Origin: Candidatus Nitrospira allomarina
Lineage (GTDB): Bacteria; Nitrospirota; Nitrospiria; Nitrospirales; UBA8639
Direction: 5' to 3'
DNA: 64,000 bases
NCBI RefSeq assembly: GCF_032050975.1
Contig: NZ_CP116967.1
Span: 1,919,001 to 1,983,000 of the forward strand
This document shows positions 37,522 to 45,269 of this stretch, in pieces (position 1 is the stretch's first letter; each line of letters opens with the position of its first letter). The position numbers and the translations under genes are program-made. The notes below the pieces were generated by a model, which was not told the origin of the DNA, ran no database searches, and saw only the letters and a program-made list of their open reading frames with translations.

Positions 37522-37628
37522 CAATCCTCCTTTGGAAACCAAATGGTGATAGAAAATCACGTCAGAAGATGTATGTATCGGCATATATCTCATATTCCGG
37601 TGTGCAGATTTCAGGTTCCGTGAAGACC

Positions 37629-37669
37629 GGGATGAAAAGCGGAGTAGGCGATACCAGGCTCCATCCCGA
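37629..37669. repeat. Intergenic element, copy 2
   Basis: On the plus strand it reads CGGGATG...GGAG-TAGGCGATACCAGG-CTCC-ATCCCG, folding as a nested hairpin (CGGGATG/CATCCCG and GGAG/CTCC). It shares a core, GATGA...GAG-T-GGCGAT-CC-GG-TCCATC-GATCA, with the copy at 38285-38321 (about 30 of 42 positions). Confidence 0.5.
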
Positions 37670-38237
37670 TCATTCTCACAGAAGGAAGAAGGCTCTCCTA
37701 GGGGGTCAGGGTTCCCTATTGCACCTCCCCTCCACAAGAGCTACACGCTTAAGCGTTGGTCAGAATTCCTTATGGGGTCATAAAAAGCATATAAGAACCT
37801 GTCTGACTTACTTAAGGGGAGTTTAGGGTTAGCTACAAAAATCGTCTACAGACGGTTGCTTACGTATGCAACACATTTTCCAATACATTCAATGAAGAGT
37901 CCAAAAATCTTATGTGTGATCAGGGATACATGCCTCGAAACGAAACTGTTATGAATAAAGGATCCTGGTGGCACAGAACTAAAATTATTTTGCAGTTGGC
38001 ATTGTTTGTTGGGTAAAGATCTTACATGAGAGTTTATGTAAGAGGCATACAGGATTATGCCCAACGTGGTGGTGGAAGATAAAAAGAGGCATACCTTGCC
38101 CATGTCGGTGAGGGCATCAGTCATCTCGGTAAAGCGGTGATCATGGAAAACAGGACAAGGCGCGGGCACGCATAGTCAGGAAGCTTTGAAGCATCTCCAA
38201 CAGGGACATTAAATTTTTCACAATTTCGGACGTAAAG

Positions 38238-38271
38238 GGCGGGGCATATCCAGTGACCCGCCATTTTTTTT
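38238..38271 (+). terminator. Orphan Rho-independent terminator (plus strand)
   Basis: Stem GGCGGG/CCCGCC (38238-38243 and 38257-38262) with a 13-base loop, followed by A and eight Ts. It points along the plus strand, but no plus-strand gene is recognised upstream within 5 kb. Confidence 0.75.
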
Positions 38272-38284
38272 GTGCGAAAATCAA

Positions 38285-38321
38285 GATGAGGGGGTGAGGT
38301 CGGCGATTCCTGGTTCCATCT
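38285..38321. repeat. Intergenic element, copy 1
   Basis: Plus-strand core AGATGAGGGGGTGAGGTCGG then CGATTCCTGGTTCCATCTGA. The GATG/CATC ends pair and the GGCGAT-CC-GG loop matches copy 2 at 37629-37669. It begins 14 bp after the orphan terminator and lies 117 bp past the receptor stop codon. Confidence 0.5.
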
Positions 38322-38437
38322 GATCAAGTCTTCCCTACTTGTTGGCTGTAGGCCAATCGTGTTCCGATCTACCAGGGGAGGGAGCACTCCGACCTCCCTC
38401 ACCCAGGGTCTACCCTCCGAAAACAACCATGGAATAT

Positions 38438-40753
38438 CTAGAACACCCCGATTGTCACACCTCCGTAGAAAGAGCGGCCATATCCGGCAAAGAACAGTTG
38501 CTTGTCGGCATCGGGTGTCGCGTCCGATACGACTTGACCGGACGCCGCGTATTTTTTGTCCGCAATGTTGTTCACTTCGAAAAAGAACTTGGCGAAGCGA
38601 ATCCAATCATTGTTGAAAGTAAAGGTCTTGTGAAGATTGACGTTTAGAATCCAGTAAGAAGGAATTCCCACAGTATTGCCGTTGTTCAGGAAATAACTAT
38701 TGTAATAATTAGACTCGACCCAGGCCCCCCAATCGTTTTTCGCATCATCATACATGACCTTCATGTTGAGGACATCCGAAGGAACGTTGGGGACGTCATT
38801 GCCGTCCTGTTTGACGTCGGTGACCACGCCATTCACCAGATACCGGTCTGTGAAGTTGATGTACTTGGCATCAATGTGGGTGTACGCAGCGTGAAATTGC
38901 CAACCAGTTATTGGTCTCCAATCTGCGGAGACCTCGACACCCCGATACTCCGAAGAATCGGCATTGACGGAGGCCGTGTTGGTACCTGAAATGTTTTGCG
39001 AAATAATTTCATCGCGAAAGAAAATCCAAAATCCCACGAGTTGCATATTGAAGGTATTATGAAGCTGGGCTTCGTGACCAAATTCCACGTTCACATTTTT
39101 TTGGGGCTTCAAGTCAAAATTGGAGCCCGGAAGACCCGTGAGGGGATTGCGGGTCAAATTGCTGAATTGCGGGATGCCATATCCGGTGGATCCCCTGATC
39201 CAATGCCGATAGCCTGCTCTGGGTTTCCATGTCAGGGACATTTCAGGAGCCCAATTGTAGTAGGTCTTGGTGGTGGAGGGACGGCTGGAGACCACCCCAT
39301 TGGTATAATTAATTGTCTGGATGCTTACGATGGACTGTTCAAACCCCAGACCCGCGGCGACGGTCCAGTTCGGTAAGAATGTGAGCTCTTCTCGGAACCG
39401 TCCCCCGATATTTCGAATGGTTCCCCGGTTATTCTGGATCAACGTGCCGCGCGTGCCTTGGCCGTCATCCAAATTTTGGAAGGTCTGCCCCTCCTGTTCC
39501 ATATTGTTGATGAAGAATCCGAGATAGCTGTTCAGCGGCATTCCTGAGATGTGGCCGGTATGGCGCAAATCGGTATAATGTTTCCAATTGGTATTCACAT
39601 TATCAAAGATTTGATTGAAATACTGGTTAATATCCTTGACGTCATAATCCCCTTCTGTCGTCAAGATGAGGTTGGGTGTCAACTGCCGTTCATACATTAA
39701 TCCGATAATGGTGCGGCGGTCGAGCCGAGATTGATCCCTTGCTTTCGTTCCAGTTCCGGCCTGTCGATCGTTTGCGTTAAATTGGCTCTTGGTAAGTCGG
39801 GTAGGCACCTTCGTATCCAGCCAGTTGGTGATGGCTTTGACGTACAGGCTCTGTTTTTCGTCAATGGTGAAGCGGAAGTTCAAATTCAACGTCTGGGTGT
39901 TATATCCACTATGATCAATATACCCGTTTTCAGCGGCGTTACTGGCAAATAACGATACATCAAGATTTTTCCAGTGTTGGCCGAACGCGCCCGCCTGTTT
40001 GTTATATCCGTATGATCCTCCGGCAAAAAACCCCTCGACTCCATTGATGTCACTGCCCCGTCGGGTTTTGAAATGCACCATTCCGCCTAGGGCATAATTG
40101 TCATACAGTGAGGAAGCCGCTCCACGGATTACTTCGGTCGATCTCATGAACCACGGGTCCTGGATATCGAGTCGTGACAATCCGTCCGACTGCGTTTGCT
40201 GAAACCCATCCTCATAGACTTTGATATCCCGGATGGCGAAGGCCGTTTTGATTCCGGATCCTCGAATGGAAATACTGAAGTCCCTGGGTCCATTAGCCTG
40301 GCGGAGTACCACGCCGGGAAGAGATTCCATGGATTCTTTCATCGTTCGGGTCGGTTGGGATTCGGTTTCCGATTGAGGGGTGGAGGAAAGTGTCAGGCCT
40401 TCGGGACGTTTGAAAATTCGGGTGCTGACAATACTCATCTCTTCTAGTGTCACCACTTCCTCCTCCTGGAGGGTCGCCTGTTTCTGGCGTTGTTCATCGG
40501 TTTGTTGGGTGGCAGGTGTTTCGTGCAATTCTCTAAGTTGTCTCCTGATTTCTTCGAGCCTGCTGTTGACGTGATCCAGTTCTCCCTCCAACTCCTGTTG
40601 TTGCTGAAGAAGGGATTCTTGGGTCACCGCAGAGGGGTCGCCTGATGCAGCGAACGTGGTAGAAGAGACGCTAAAAATTTGAGGAAGGCTCAAGATTATT
40701 ACGAAGGAATGCCATAACCACTTCCGCGAACAGACAGGAAGAAACTGTTTCAC
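38438..40753 (-). CDS. TonB-dependent outer-membrane receptor 1, with N-terminal coiled coil
   Basis: A 771-residue receptor. After the signal peptide (about 1-35) there is an extra helical segment (about 45-80, QQELEGELDHVNSRLEEIRR), predicted coiled coil, unusual for this family. The TonB-box-like EEMSIVSTR stretch (about 100) follows, then the plug (LPGVVLRQANGPRDFSIS, VIRGAASSLYDNYALGG) and a beta-barrel ending in the aromatic GVTIGVF. It is probably the last gene of an operon with the Asp-box protein, TlpA and a small CxxxC protein upstream. The substrate is not evident from sequence. Confidence 0.9.
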   Translation of the reverse strand: MKQFLPVCSRKWLWHSFVIILSLPQIFSVSSTTFAASGDPSAVTQESLLQQQQELEGELDHVNSRLEEIRRQLRELHETPATQQTDEQRQKQATLQEEEVVTLEEMSIVSTRIFKRPEGLTLSSTPQSETESQPTRTMKESMESLPGVVLRQANGPRDFSISIRGSGIKTAFAIRDIKVYEDGFQQTQSDGLSRLDIQDPWFMRSTEVIRGAASSLYDNYALGGMVHFKTRRGSDINGVEGFFAGGSYGYNKQAGAFGQHWKNLDVSLFASNAAENGYIDHSGYNTQTLNLNFRFTIDEKQSLYVKAITNWLDTKVPTRLTKSQFNANDRQAGTGTKARDQSRLDRRTIIGLMYERQLTPNLILTTEGDYDVKDINQYFNQIFDNVNTNWKHYTDLRHTGHISGMPLNSYLGFFINNMEQEGQTFQNLDDGQGTRGTLIQNNRGTIRNIGGRFREELTFLPNWTVAAGLGFEQSIVSIQTINYTNGVVSSRPSTTKTYYNWAPEMSLTWKPRAGYRHWIRGSTGYGIPQFSNLTRNPLTGLPGSNFDLKPQKNVNVEFGHEAQLHNTFNMQLVGFWIFFRDEIISQNISGTNTASVNADSSEYRGVEVSADWRPITGWQFHAAYTHIDAKYINFTDRYLVNGVVTDVKQDGNDVPNVPSDVLNMKVMYDDAKNDWGAWVESNYYNSYFLNNGNTVGIPSYWILNVNLHKTFTFNNDWIRFAKFFFEVNNIADKKYAASGQVVSDATPDADKQLFFAGYGRSFYGGVTIGVF

Positions 40754-40936
40754 AAGACAATCTCCTTACAAAAAAAGATAAATAGAACACGCATGGCCCA
40801 ACCGGCTATGCATGTGGCCAGCAACTAAGAATTAGGCTCACTGAAGGAATTTTCGTGTGAGATCCAGGTTAGGATTTATGAGTATGGGGAAGGAGGCGTG
40901 AATCTCCCGCAACTCACAACAGAGCCTTAAGAATCT

Positions 40937-41275
40937 TTAAGAGAAACAGGACAAGAGAATGTGTGGGGGAGCTCTGGCAGACTTACTCGAAAGAAAAGGG
41001 AGTGAACCGGACAGGGAATAGAGAGAAAGCACAGCCCCCAATTCCTGTAATGGCGAATGCCACGATGGGGAGGTGGTCAGGGAGGTTGACGAAAGCTTTC
41101 CGATGTGACAAGCCCAGTTGCAGAAAACCCCATGCAGAGGTTTCGTATTGGTGTGATGGGATTCTGGAGTGTCATGAGAGAGGTCCTGCACGGCCATGCA
41201 GGCCGTGGATGCCAGGAGCATGGCGAGAAAAAGGCTTGATGTCAGAAGAGCAATCGGTTGAAGCCGCTGGTGCAT
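40937..41275 (-). CDS. Small CxxxC/RAPP membrane protein, paralogue 1
   Basis: 112 residues: signal/TM segment (about 7-28), some His (SHDTPESHHTNTKPLHG), the motif C52-NWA-C56, a second hydrophobic stretch (about 78-95), and RAPP at 101-104 followed by HILLSCFS. The ATG is directly adjacent to the stop of the TlpA gene, and receptor 1 follows 184 bp later, so it belongs to that operon. One of five such proteins in the window (others at 47972, 48842, 52145, 57594). CxxxC near His suggests metal or redox chemistry (inference); the C-terminal RAPP recalls DUF2946 but I cannot confirm membership. Confidence 0.7.
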   Translation of the reverse strand: MHQRLQPIALLTSSLFLAMLLASTACMAVQDLSHDTPESHHTNTKPLHGVFCNWACHIGKLSSTSLTTSPSWHSPLQELGAVLSLYSLSGSLPFLSSKSARAPPHILLSCFS

Positions 41276-41797
41276 TTACTTCGGGTTGAGGAGGTTGTGG
41301 ATGTACGCCAGGGATTCAGGGCTATCCCATTCTCTGGGCCCCATGATTCGTTGGCTCAGATGTCCGTGAGTATCCACAATCACCGTTGTGGGAAGATTTC
41401 TGACCATGAGCGCTTGAGAAAGTTCTTCCTGTTCATCCAAGAGGACATCGAAATGTAAATTGAGTTTCTGCCAAAATATTTTGATTTCTCGTGGAGGAAT
41501 ATCAGTGGTAACCGCCAGTATGGCCAATTGGTCTGGAGGGAATTTTTGACGAAGACGTTCTAACGAGGGCATTTCTTCCTTACAAGGGCCACACCAGGTG
41601 GCCCAAAAATTCAAGATGAAGACTCGTCCTTTCAACTCATTCGAATGAATAGATGTGCCTTGCAGGGTGCGGAGCTGGAATGGAGGAAGGGTTTGGGCGG
41701 TATTGAATCGGCTAAGTGTGTACGGGGAAGAAGAGGGATTTCCCAAAGCCAGAGCCATTCCCAGGACTCCTGAAGCCAGCAGAGAAAGCGGTGTCAT
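41276..41797 (-). CDS. TlpA/ResA-like thioredoxin
   Basis: About 173 residues, membrane-anchored or secreted by its N-terminal hydrophobic stretch (MTPLSLLASGVLGMALALG). The thioredoxin active site is ILNFWATWCGPCKEEMPSLE, and the cis-Pro lies in RNLPTTVIVD. TlpA-type proteins reduce periplasmic disulfides, for example in cytochrome maturation or copper chaperones. The start at 41797 overlaps the stop of the upstream Asp-box gene by ATGA, so the genes are coupled. The small CxxxC protein immediately downstream is a plausible substrate (inference). Confidence 0.9.
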   Translation of the reverse strand: MTPLSLLASGVLGMALALGNPSSSPYTLSRFNTAQTLPPFQLRTLQGTSIHSNELKGRVFILNFWATWCGPCKEEMPSLERLRQKFPPDQLAILAVTTDIPPREIKIFWQKLNLHFDVLLDEQEELSQALMVRNLPTTVIVDTHGHLSQRIMGPREWDSPESLAYIHNLLNPK

Positions 41798-43083
41798 GGT
41801 TTTGGGTGTAATTGAGCCGTCCGCGGAGTGGGAAAAGAAAGAGGCTGGATTACCGTACTCCAACCCGGAAAAACTACTTGCTCCGACCAGGCAATGACGG
41901 CTTGTCCCTGGTCATTTAATGCCACGGCCGGACTCTTGGCTTTTTTCTCATTTAACTTTTTCGGGGGACTAAATGTCTGTCCCCGATCGAGGGAATAAGT
42001 GAACACAATTTCCCGCCGCACCGGGGATTGCTCCTCCCAGGATACGAGTAGATGGCCTTCTCGATTCACTGCCAGTTGAGGATGATCCGGAAACGTGCCT
42101 TTGGACATGTTCAACACACGTCGAGGCGTAAAGGTTTTCCCCTGATCATCGGAATAGGCTAAATACACACCGGGAGTATCATCAGGGCCTTCCGTATACC
42201 AGGTGACATAGAGGCGCCCTTGCTGATCGACTCCCATGGTGGCGGGACGATGGGGACAGCCCTCGTAGACCCATTGATCATTGCCCACGATGACCGGGGG
42301 AGAAAACGATTTCCCGTTATCGGTGGAACGAGACACGACGGTTTCCCTGACCGCACCGGCCAAGACCTTGCGCCAGGCCAGATAGACATTGCCATCAGAG
42401 GCAGTAGTCATATGGGTCCGGCAACAGACACAACTGGACTCGTCAATTTTCAGGTTTGGTGAAAGGGTTCTGCCCTGATCTTGGGAAAAGACCGTGTAGG
42501 TGGCCGGATCTTTCTTCCCTTCCCGGGCATCAAGCCAGGAGATATGGACGGAACCATTGGGACTGACCGTCAAATGATCAAAGGAATGGCCGGTGACGGC
42601 GTCGTCGTCGTTGACTCGAACAGGAGGAAGAAAGGTTTTCCCCCCATCAAGTGACCGGCTCAGGAGAAGAAGATTGGTAAATAATTTACCGCCGGCATTG
42701 GGGTGAGGTGTTGTCCAGGTGATGTACACATCGTTTTTGTGGCCTAATGCCAAGGCCGGTGGTTCGTGGAGGGACGTGGCGGGAGGACTGGATGGATTGA
42801 CTCTGATGGGTTCCGGGTACTGTTCCTGTGGAGGTGGGACCTTGAGATAATAGACTCCTCGATCTTCCTGCTTTTCTCCGCCCCAGGCAAGGTGAAGGGT
42901 CCCGTCTTTATCCAGTTGAGCGGCTGGGCCGGTGGTTTGCATGCCTTGATGGTCGATGACGTGTTTAGCCCCCGCCTGAACAATCGAAACAGATGGATCC
43001 GCCCCGAGGACTCCTGATATATCACCGCCCAGGCCCATCGAGAGAATTAGAGAAATGGTTCCAAAAAGTACAGGTCTTATCAT
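41794..43083 (-). CDS. Secreted Asp-box (sialidase-like) beta-propeller protein with CxCC motif
   Basis: About 429 residues with a signal peptide (MIRPVLFGTISLILSMGLG) and at least five Asp-box/BNR repeats (SLDGGKTF, SQDQGRTL, STDNGKSF, SDDQGKTF, SLDRGQTF), indicating a six-bladed propeller. Sialidase catalytic residues are not evident, so glycan cleavage should not be assumed. Near the middle is ESSCVCCRTHMTTASDGNVY, a Cys-rich CxCC motif unusual in propellers. The start at 43083 has GTGGAGGC upstream. First gene of the operon with TlpA, small protein 1 and receptor 1. Confidence 0.8.
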   Translation of the reverse strand: MIRPVLFGTISLILSMGLGGDISGVLGADPSVSIVQAGAKHVIDHQGMQTTGPAAQLDKDGTLHLAWGGEKQEDRGVYYLKVPPPQEQYPEPIRVNPSSPPATSLHEPPALALGHKNDVYITWTTPHPNAGGKLFTNLLLLSRSLDGGKTFLPPVRVNDDDAVTGHSFDHLTVSPNGSVHISWLDAREGKKDPATYTVFSQDQGRTLSPNLKIDESSCVCCRTHMTTASDGNVYLAWRKVLAGAVRETVVSRSTDNGKSFSPPVIVGNDQWVYEGCPHRPATMGVDQQGRLYVTWYTEGPDDTPGVYLAYSDDQGKTFTPRRVLNMSKGTFPDHPQLAVNREGHLLVSWEEQSPVRREIVFTYSLDRGQTFSPPKKLNEKKAKSPAVALNDQGQAVIAWSEQVVFPGWSTVIQPLSFPTPRTAQLHPKP

Positions 43084-43481
43084 GGGTGCCTCCACGGATA
43101 TTCGAATGTAGAAAGAAGACAAACGTTCATAATTCCAAAATGTGAGAGTGTGTAGTTTTACCAGAAGAGGGAAAGTCTATGCTACTTTAAGGATGTGGAG
43201 TGTGGGTCGTATACGCACCGGATGCATATCGATACTACAGTTTGTTTGTTAAATGAAAGATTTCGAACCATTCAATCAACATTTCTGGAAAACATCACTG
43301 AGTGATGTACTTCATTTCATATTTCACAAGGCTCAGCCTATGGGGAAGTAAAGGAACTTGGCGAATGACCAGTTCTTCGATAAGCAGTATGGATGCCAGG
43401 AAAAATGATTGTCCAAGAGATCGAGCCTCATGGGGAGAAAAAATGGAAAATCTGTATATGAATTTTGGAATAAAAAGTCAG

Positions 43482-43580
43482 GGTGAAGGCCAAGGAGGTT
43501 GCAAGTCCAAATGCCTTCACCCTGGAGTGGAGCGGGGTAGGTCAGGGATGAGTTACGCCGCTCCGGGTTCCGCTGGAAGA
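43482..43580. repeat. Structured ~100-bp element, copy A
   Basis: Starts AGGGTGAAGGCCAAGGAGGT and closes a hairpin with CCTTCACCCT at 43510-43525. A second hairpin GAGCGG/CCGCTC follows. The sequence matches copy B at 46464-46570 along most of its length, including the later TACGCCG and TTCCGC blocks. On the minus strand, TTTTTA follows the first hairpin. Confidence 0.55.
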
Positions 43581-43826
43581 GTGCAATGATCTCTCAACTT
43601 CAAGGAAAAATGTATCCGATCCGGTGAAATTGTTCTACCGATCCCTACTGATCGCTGCAACAGCCGGGAATATTCCTGGTAAACATGTTCAGAAACTTTG
43701 GAATAGTTCCACACTCAGAACCGGCCCGAGAAAACTGCTTGTCAATGTCTTCCTGCCTTTCCAATCTTTCGTAAGTCCATGTCAGTGGCTCTTTCTGGTA
43801 TTCGAAAAAACATTGCGTGAAAAACT

Positions 43827-43916
43827 AATGGTGCAACCATTGGTAGGCGAAAGCGTGGTTCGGTAGCGAGCCTTTCGAACACAGGATATATTCCTGCATG
43901 GTGGTTCGAAAGTTTT
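43827..43916 (+). ncRNA. Candidate structured leader (5' UTR) upstream of 43956
   Basis: Consecutive stems lie on the plus strand: AATGGT-GCA-ACCATT; GC-GAAA-GC inside an AACCA/TGGTT pairing; GGTTCG-GTAG-CGAGCC; and CTTTCGAAC...GTTCGAAAG (43872-43912) with an inner CAGGA/TCCTG, followed by TTTT. Alternative pairing between the AACCA and TGGTT parts is possible. It ends about 40 bp before the start codon, as in attenuators or riboswitches. No known riboswitch class was recognised. Confidence 0.4.
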
Positions 43917-43955
43917 ACATCCTTGTTCACCTTCACTAAAGAGGAGGATTCGTGT

Positions 43956-44612
43956 ATGCCGTGCACGCAAGTTGGTAAATGGTATGGAGTGGGCTCGGGA
44001 ATGTGTGTCTTGATGGCAATGGGATGGTTGATGCAATCGGTTGCCATGGCCAATCCTCATGAGCCAAGAGAGGTCGGGCCCTATACCTTGGCCGTCGGAT
44101 TTAGGATCGAACCGGCATTTGAAGATGTCGTCAACGCTCTTGATTTTTTTGTGACCCGAACATCAGACGGAAAGCCTATCAGCGTGAGTAACGGAGACGT
44201 GGTGGATATTGAAGCGGAGGTCCAGTTTCGAAAGGAAGAAAGCGTGGGTTCCGCAATCATTCAGGAGCATCGACTTGCCAAACCCGAGCAGGCTTTCGGA
44301 GCCGACAATCGGTACAATGCCTGGTTTAAACCCACGATCGACGGGGCATATGGTTTCAGGGTCAGGGGGGAGATCAATGATCTCAGCGACCCGCAAGCCG
44401 GGCCACTTTTTTTTGATGAGGTATGGGTATGCGGATCCGGAACGCAAAATCCCCAAGGCAGCCGGTTTGCCTGTGTAGCAGATCCGCAGACATTCCCCAA
44501 AGGTATTCTTGATCATCGAGGCATAGATCACCATGGGTATCAGGACGATGATAGAAATAAATTTTTCAGGGAAGGGGGGTCGCGTAGACACGGATTTCGC
44601 GATCGAGACTGA
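43956..44612 (+). CDS. Periplasmic protein of unknown function
   Basis: About 218 residues. Signal peptide (CVLMAMGWLMQSVAMA within the first 35 residues), then a mainly beta domain (about 35-165) with YTLAVGFRIEPAFEDVVNAL, NRYNAWFKPTIDGAYGF and VRGEINDLSDP. A C-terminal part has two Cys (WVCGSG and FACVAD) and ends with a charged His/Asp/Arg-rich tail. GAGGAGGA lies eight bases before the ATG at 43956, better than the earlier in-frame start at 43923. I recall similar proteins in Nitrospirota but know no function. Confidence 0.7.
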   Translation: MPCTQVGKWYGVGSGMCVLMAMGWLMQSVAMANPHEPREVGPYTLAVGFRIEPAFEDVVNALDFFVTRTSDGKPISVSNGDVVDIEAEVQFRKEESVGSAIIQEHRLAKPEQAFGADNRYNAWFKPTIDGAYGFRVRGEINDLSDPQAGPLFFDEVWVCGSGTQNPQGSRFACVADPQTFPKGILDHRGIDHHGYQDDDRNKFFREGGSRRHGFRDRD

Positions 44613-44651
44613 GAACCATCATTGGCATTTCGTCATGGACTCCGGTGACGG

Positions 44652-44679
44652 GGGAGAACTCGCGTATGCGTGTTCTCCC
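44652..44679. terminator. Bidirectional hairpin between convergent genes
   Basis: Stem GGGAGAAC/GTTCTCCC around TCGCGTATGCGT, with an inner CGC/GCG pairing. It lies between the 43956 gene (+) and the BamE-like pseudogene (-). There is no strong T-run on either side, so termination may be weak. Confidence 0.5.
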
Positions 44680-45095
44680 TCATCGTGGTTCGGAAGGGTG
44701 TCTTATTGGGGGAAGCGATGATGACGCTCTCTGTAAAATTCTTTCCCGAATTTCTGTGACGAGGCCATTCTGATCGAAGATAATCCCCACTTCTGTGGTT
44801 TGGCGGTGAGGACGGGTAATCGGAACTTGCGTGACCCTGATGGGCGCCCGGTATGAAGATTATGAACTGTGTCGTGAGTAAATAGGTCCACTTTGTACAA
44901 TTCCTCTCATTCTCAAAGACAATAATTTTTTCCTTTGGTTCTCCAAGGTGATTCCGCACGTGTTGGGTTGTCGTCCCAATGGTTAACCGAGCAAGCTGCT
45001 CGGGAGTGCATATGGCTATCCGTTCCACAACCTCTTAGGACTACACTCAGAAGCAGAAAAGCAGAGATCCATCCCGGTCTCCCGGCGAATGTCAC
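44680..45095 (-). pseudogene. Frameshifted BamE/SmpA-like lipoprotein
   Basis: Three pieces in different frames line up as one lipoprotein. First, a signal with lipobox (GWISAFLLLSVVLRGC) from a GTG near 45095. Second, ICTPEQLARLTIGTTTQHV and RNHLGEPKEKIIV...WTYLLTTQFIIF, which is the BamE/SmpA-type pattern (G-T-x-x-x-V...LG-x-P...W-x-Y). Third, APIRVTQVPITRPHRQTTEV and GIIFDQNGLVTEIRERI to the stop at 44680. Shifts fall near 45010-45025 and near 44840-44850. Two indels in 400 bp imply decay rather than one sequencing error, though errors are possible. Confidence 0.65.
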
Positions 45096-45269
45096 TATGT
45101 TACGAACCGTTATCCCATGGGCACACAATCCTGCAAATGGCTCGGGATCATGTTGCCCCAAAGGGTTGATGCGGTGGATCGGTAATTTCCGGAGTCGGGA
45201 ATGTTTGGGTACAGGGAAGGCCGACAACAGAGGCTTGATGAGATGGAGGCGAGGGCAAAGCCGGATCGT

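Larger units (their letters stand above)
37245..38437. other. Long intergenic region with repeats and a terminator
   Basis: Almost 1.2 kb between the TPR gene and receptor gene, both minus. It holds a small ORF (37426-37521, -), two related sequence elements (37629-37669 and 38285-38321), a palindrome CGCTTAAGCG at 37746-37755, and a plus-strand terminator (38238-38271). No long gene is credible. Confidence 0.6.
43084..43955. other. Divergent intergenic region rich in RNA-like structure
   Basis: About 870 bp between the Asp-box operon (-) and the 43956 gene (+). No protein gene is credible. It holds one copy of a paired hairpin element (43482-43580) and a run of consecutive hairpins (43827-43916) just before the plus-strand gene. 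Confidence 0.55.

Noticed and set aside
37600-37740. Cobalamin riboswitch on the minus strand
   Set aside because: CAATAGGGAA and a GGAGCCTGG-ATCGCC block resemble two conserved boxes, but the distance is too short, the GCTG-CCCGCAACTG box is missing, and the related copy at 38285 lacks proper spacing too.
37846-38169. 107-residue minus-strand ORF in the gap after receptor 1
   Set aside because: No ribosome-binding site, no family features, and composition unlike the coding neighbours; it overlaps intergenic structure.
40860-40915. Cobalamin-like box GGAGGCGTGAATCTCCCGCA upstream of receptor 1
   Set aside because: It lies on the plus strand, opposite to the gene it would control, and the other conserved boxes are absent.
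41794-43083. Calling the Asp-box protein a sialidase
   Set aside because: Asp-boxes occur in many propellers; the arginine triad and catalytic Tyr/Glu of sialidases were not identified.
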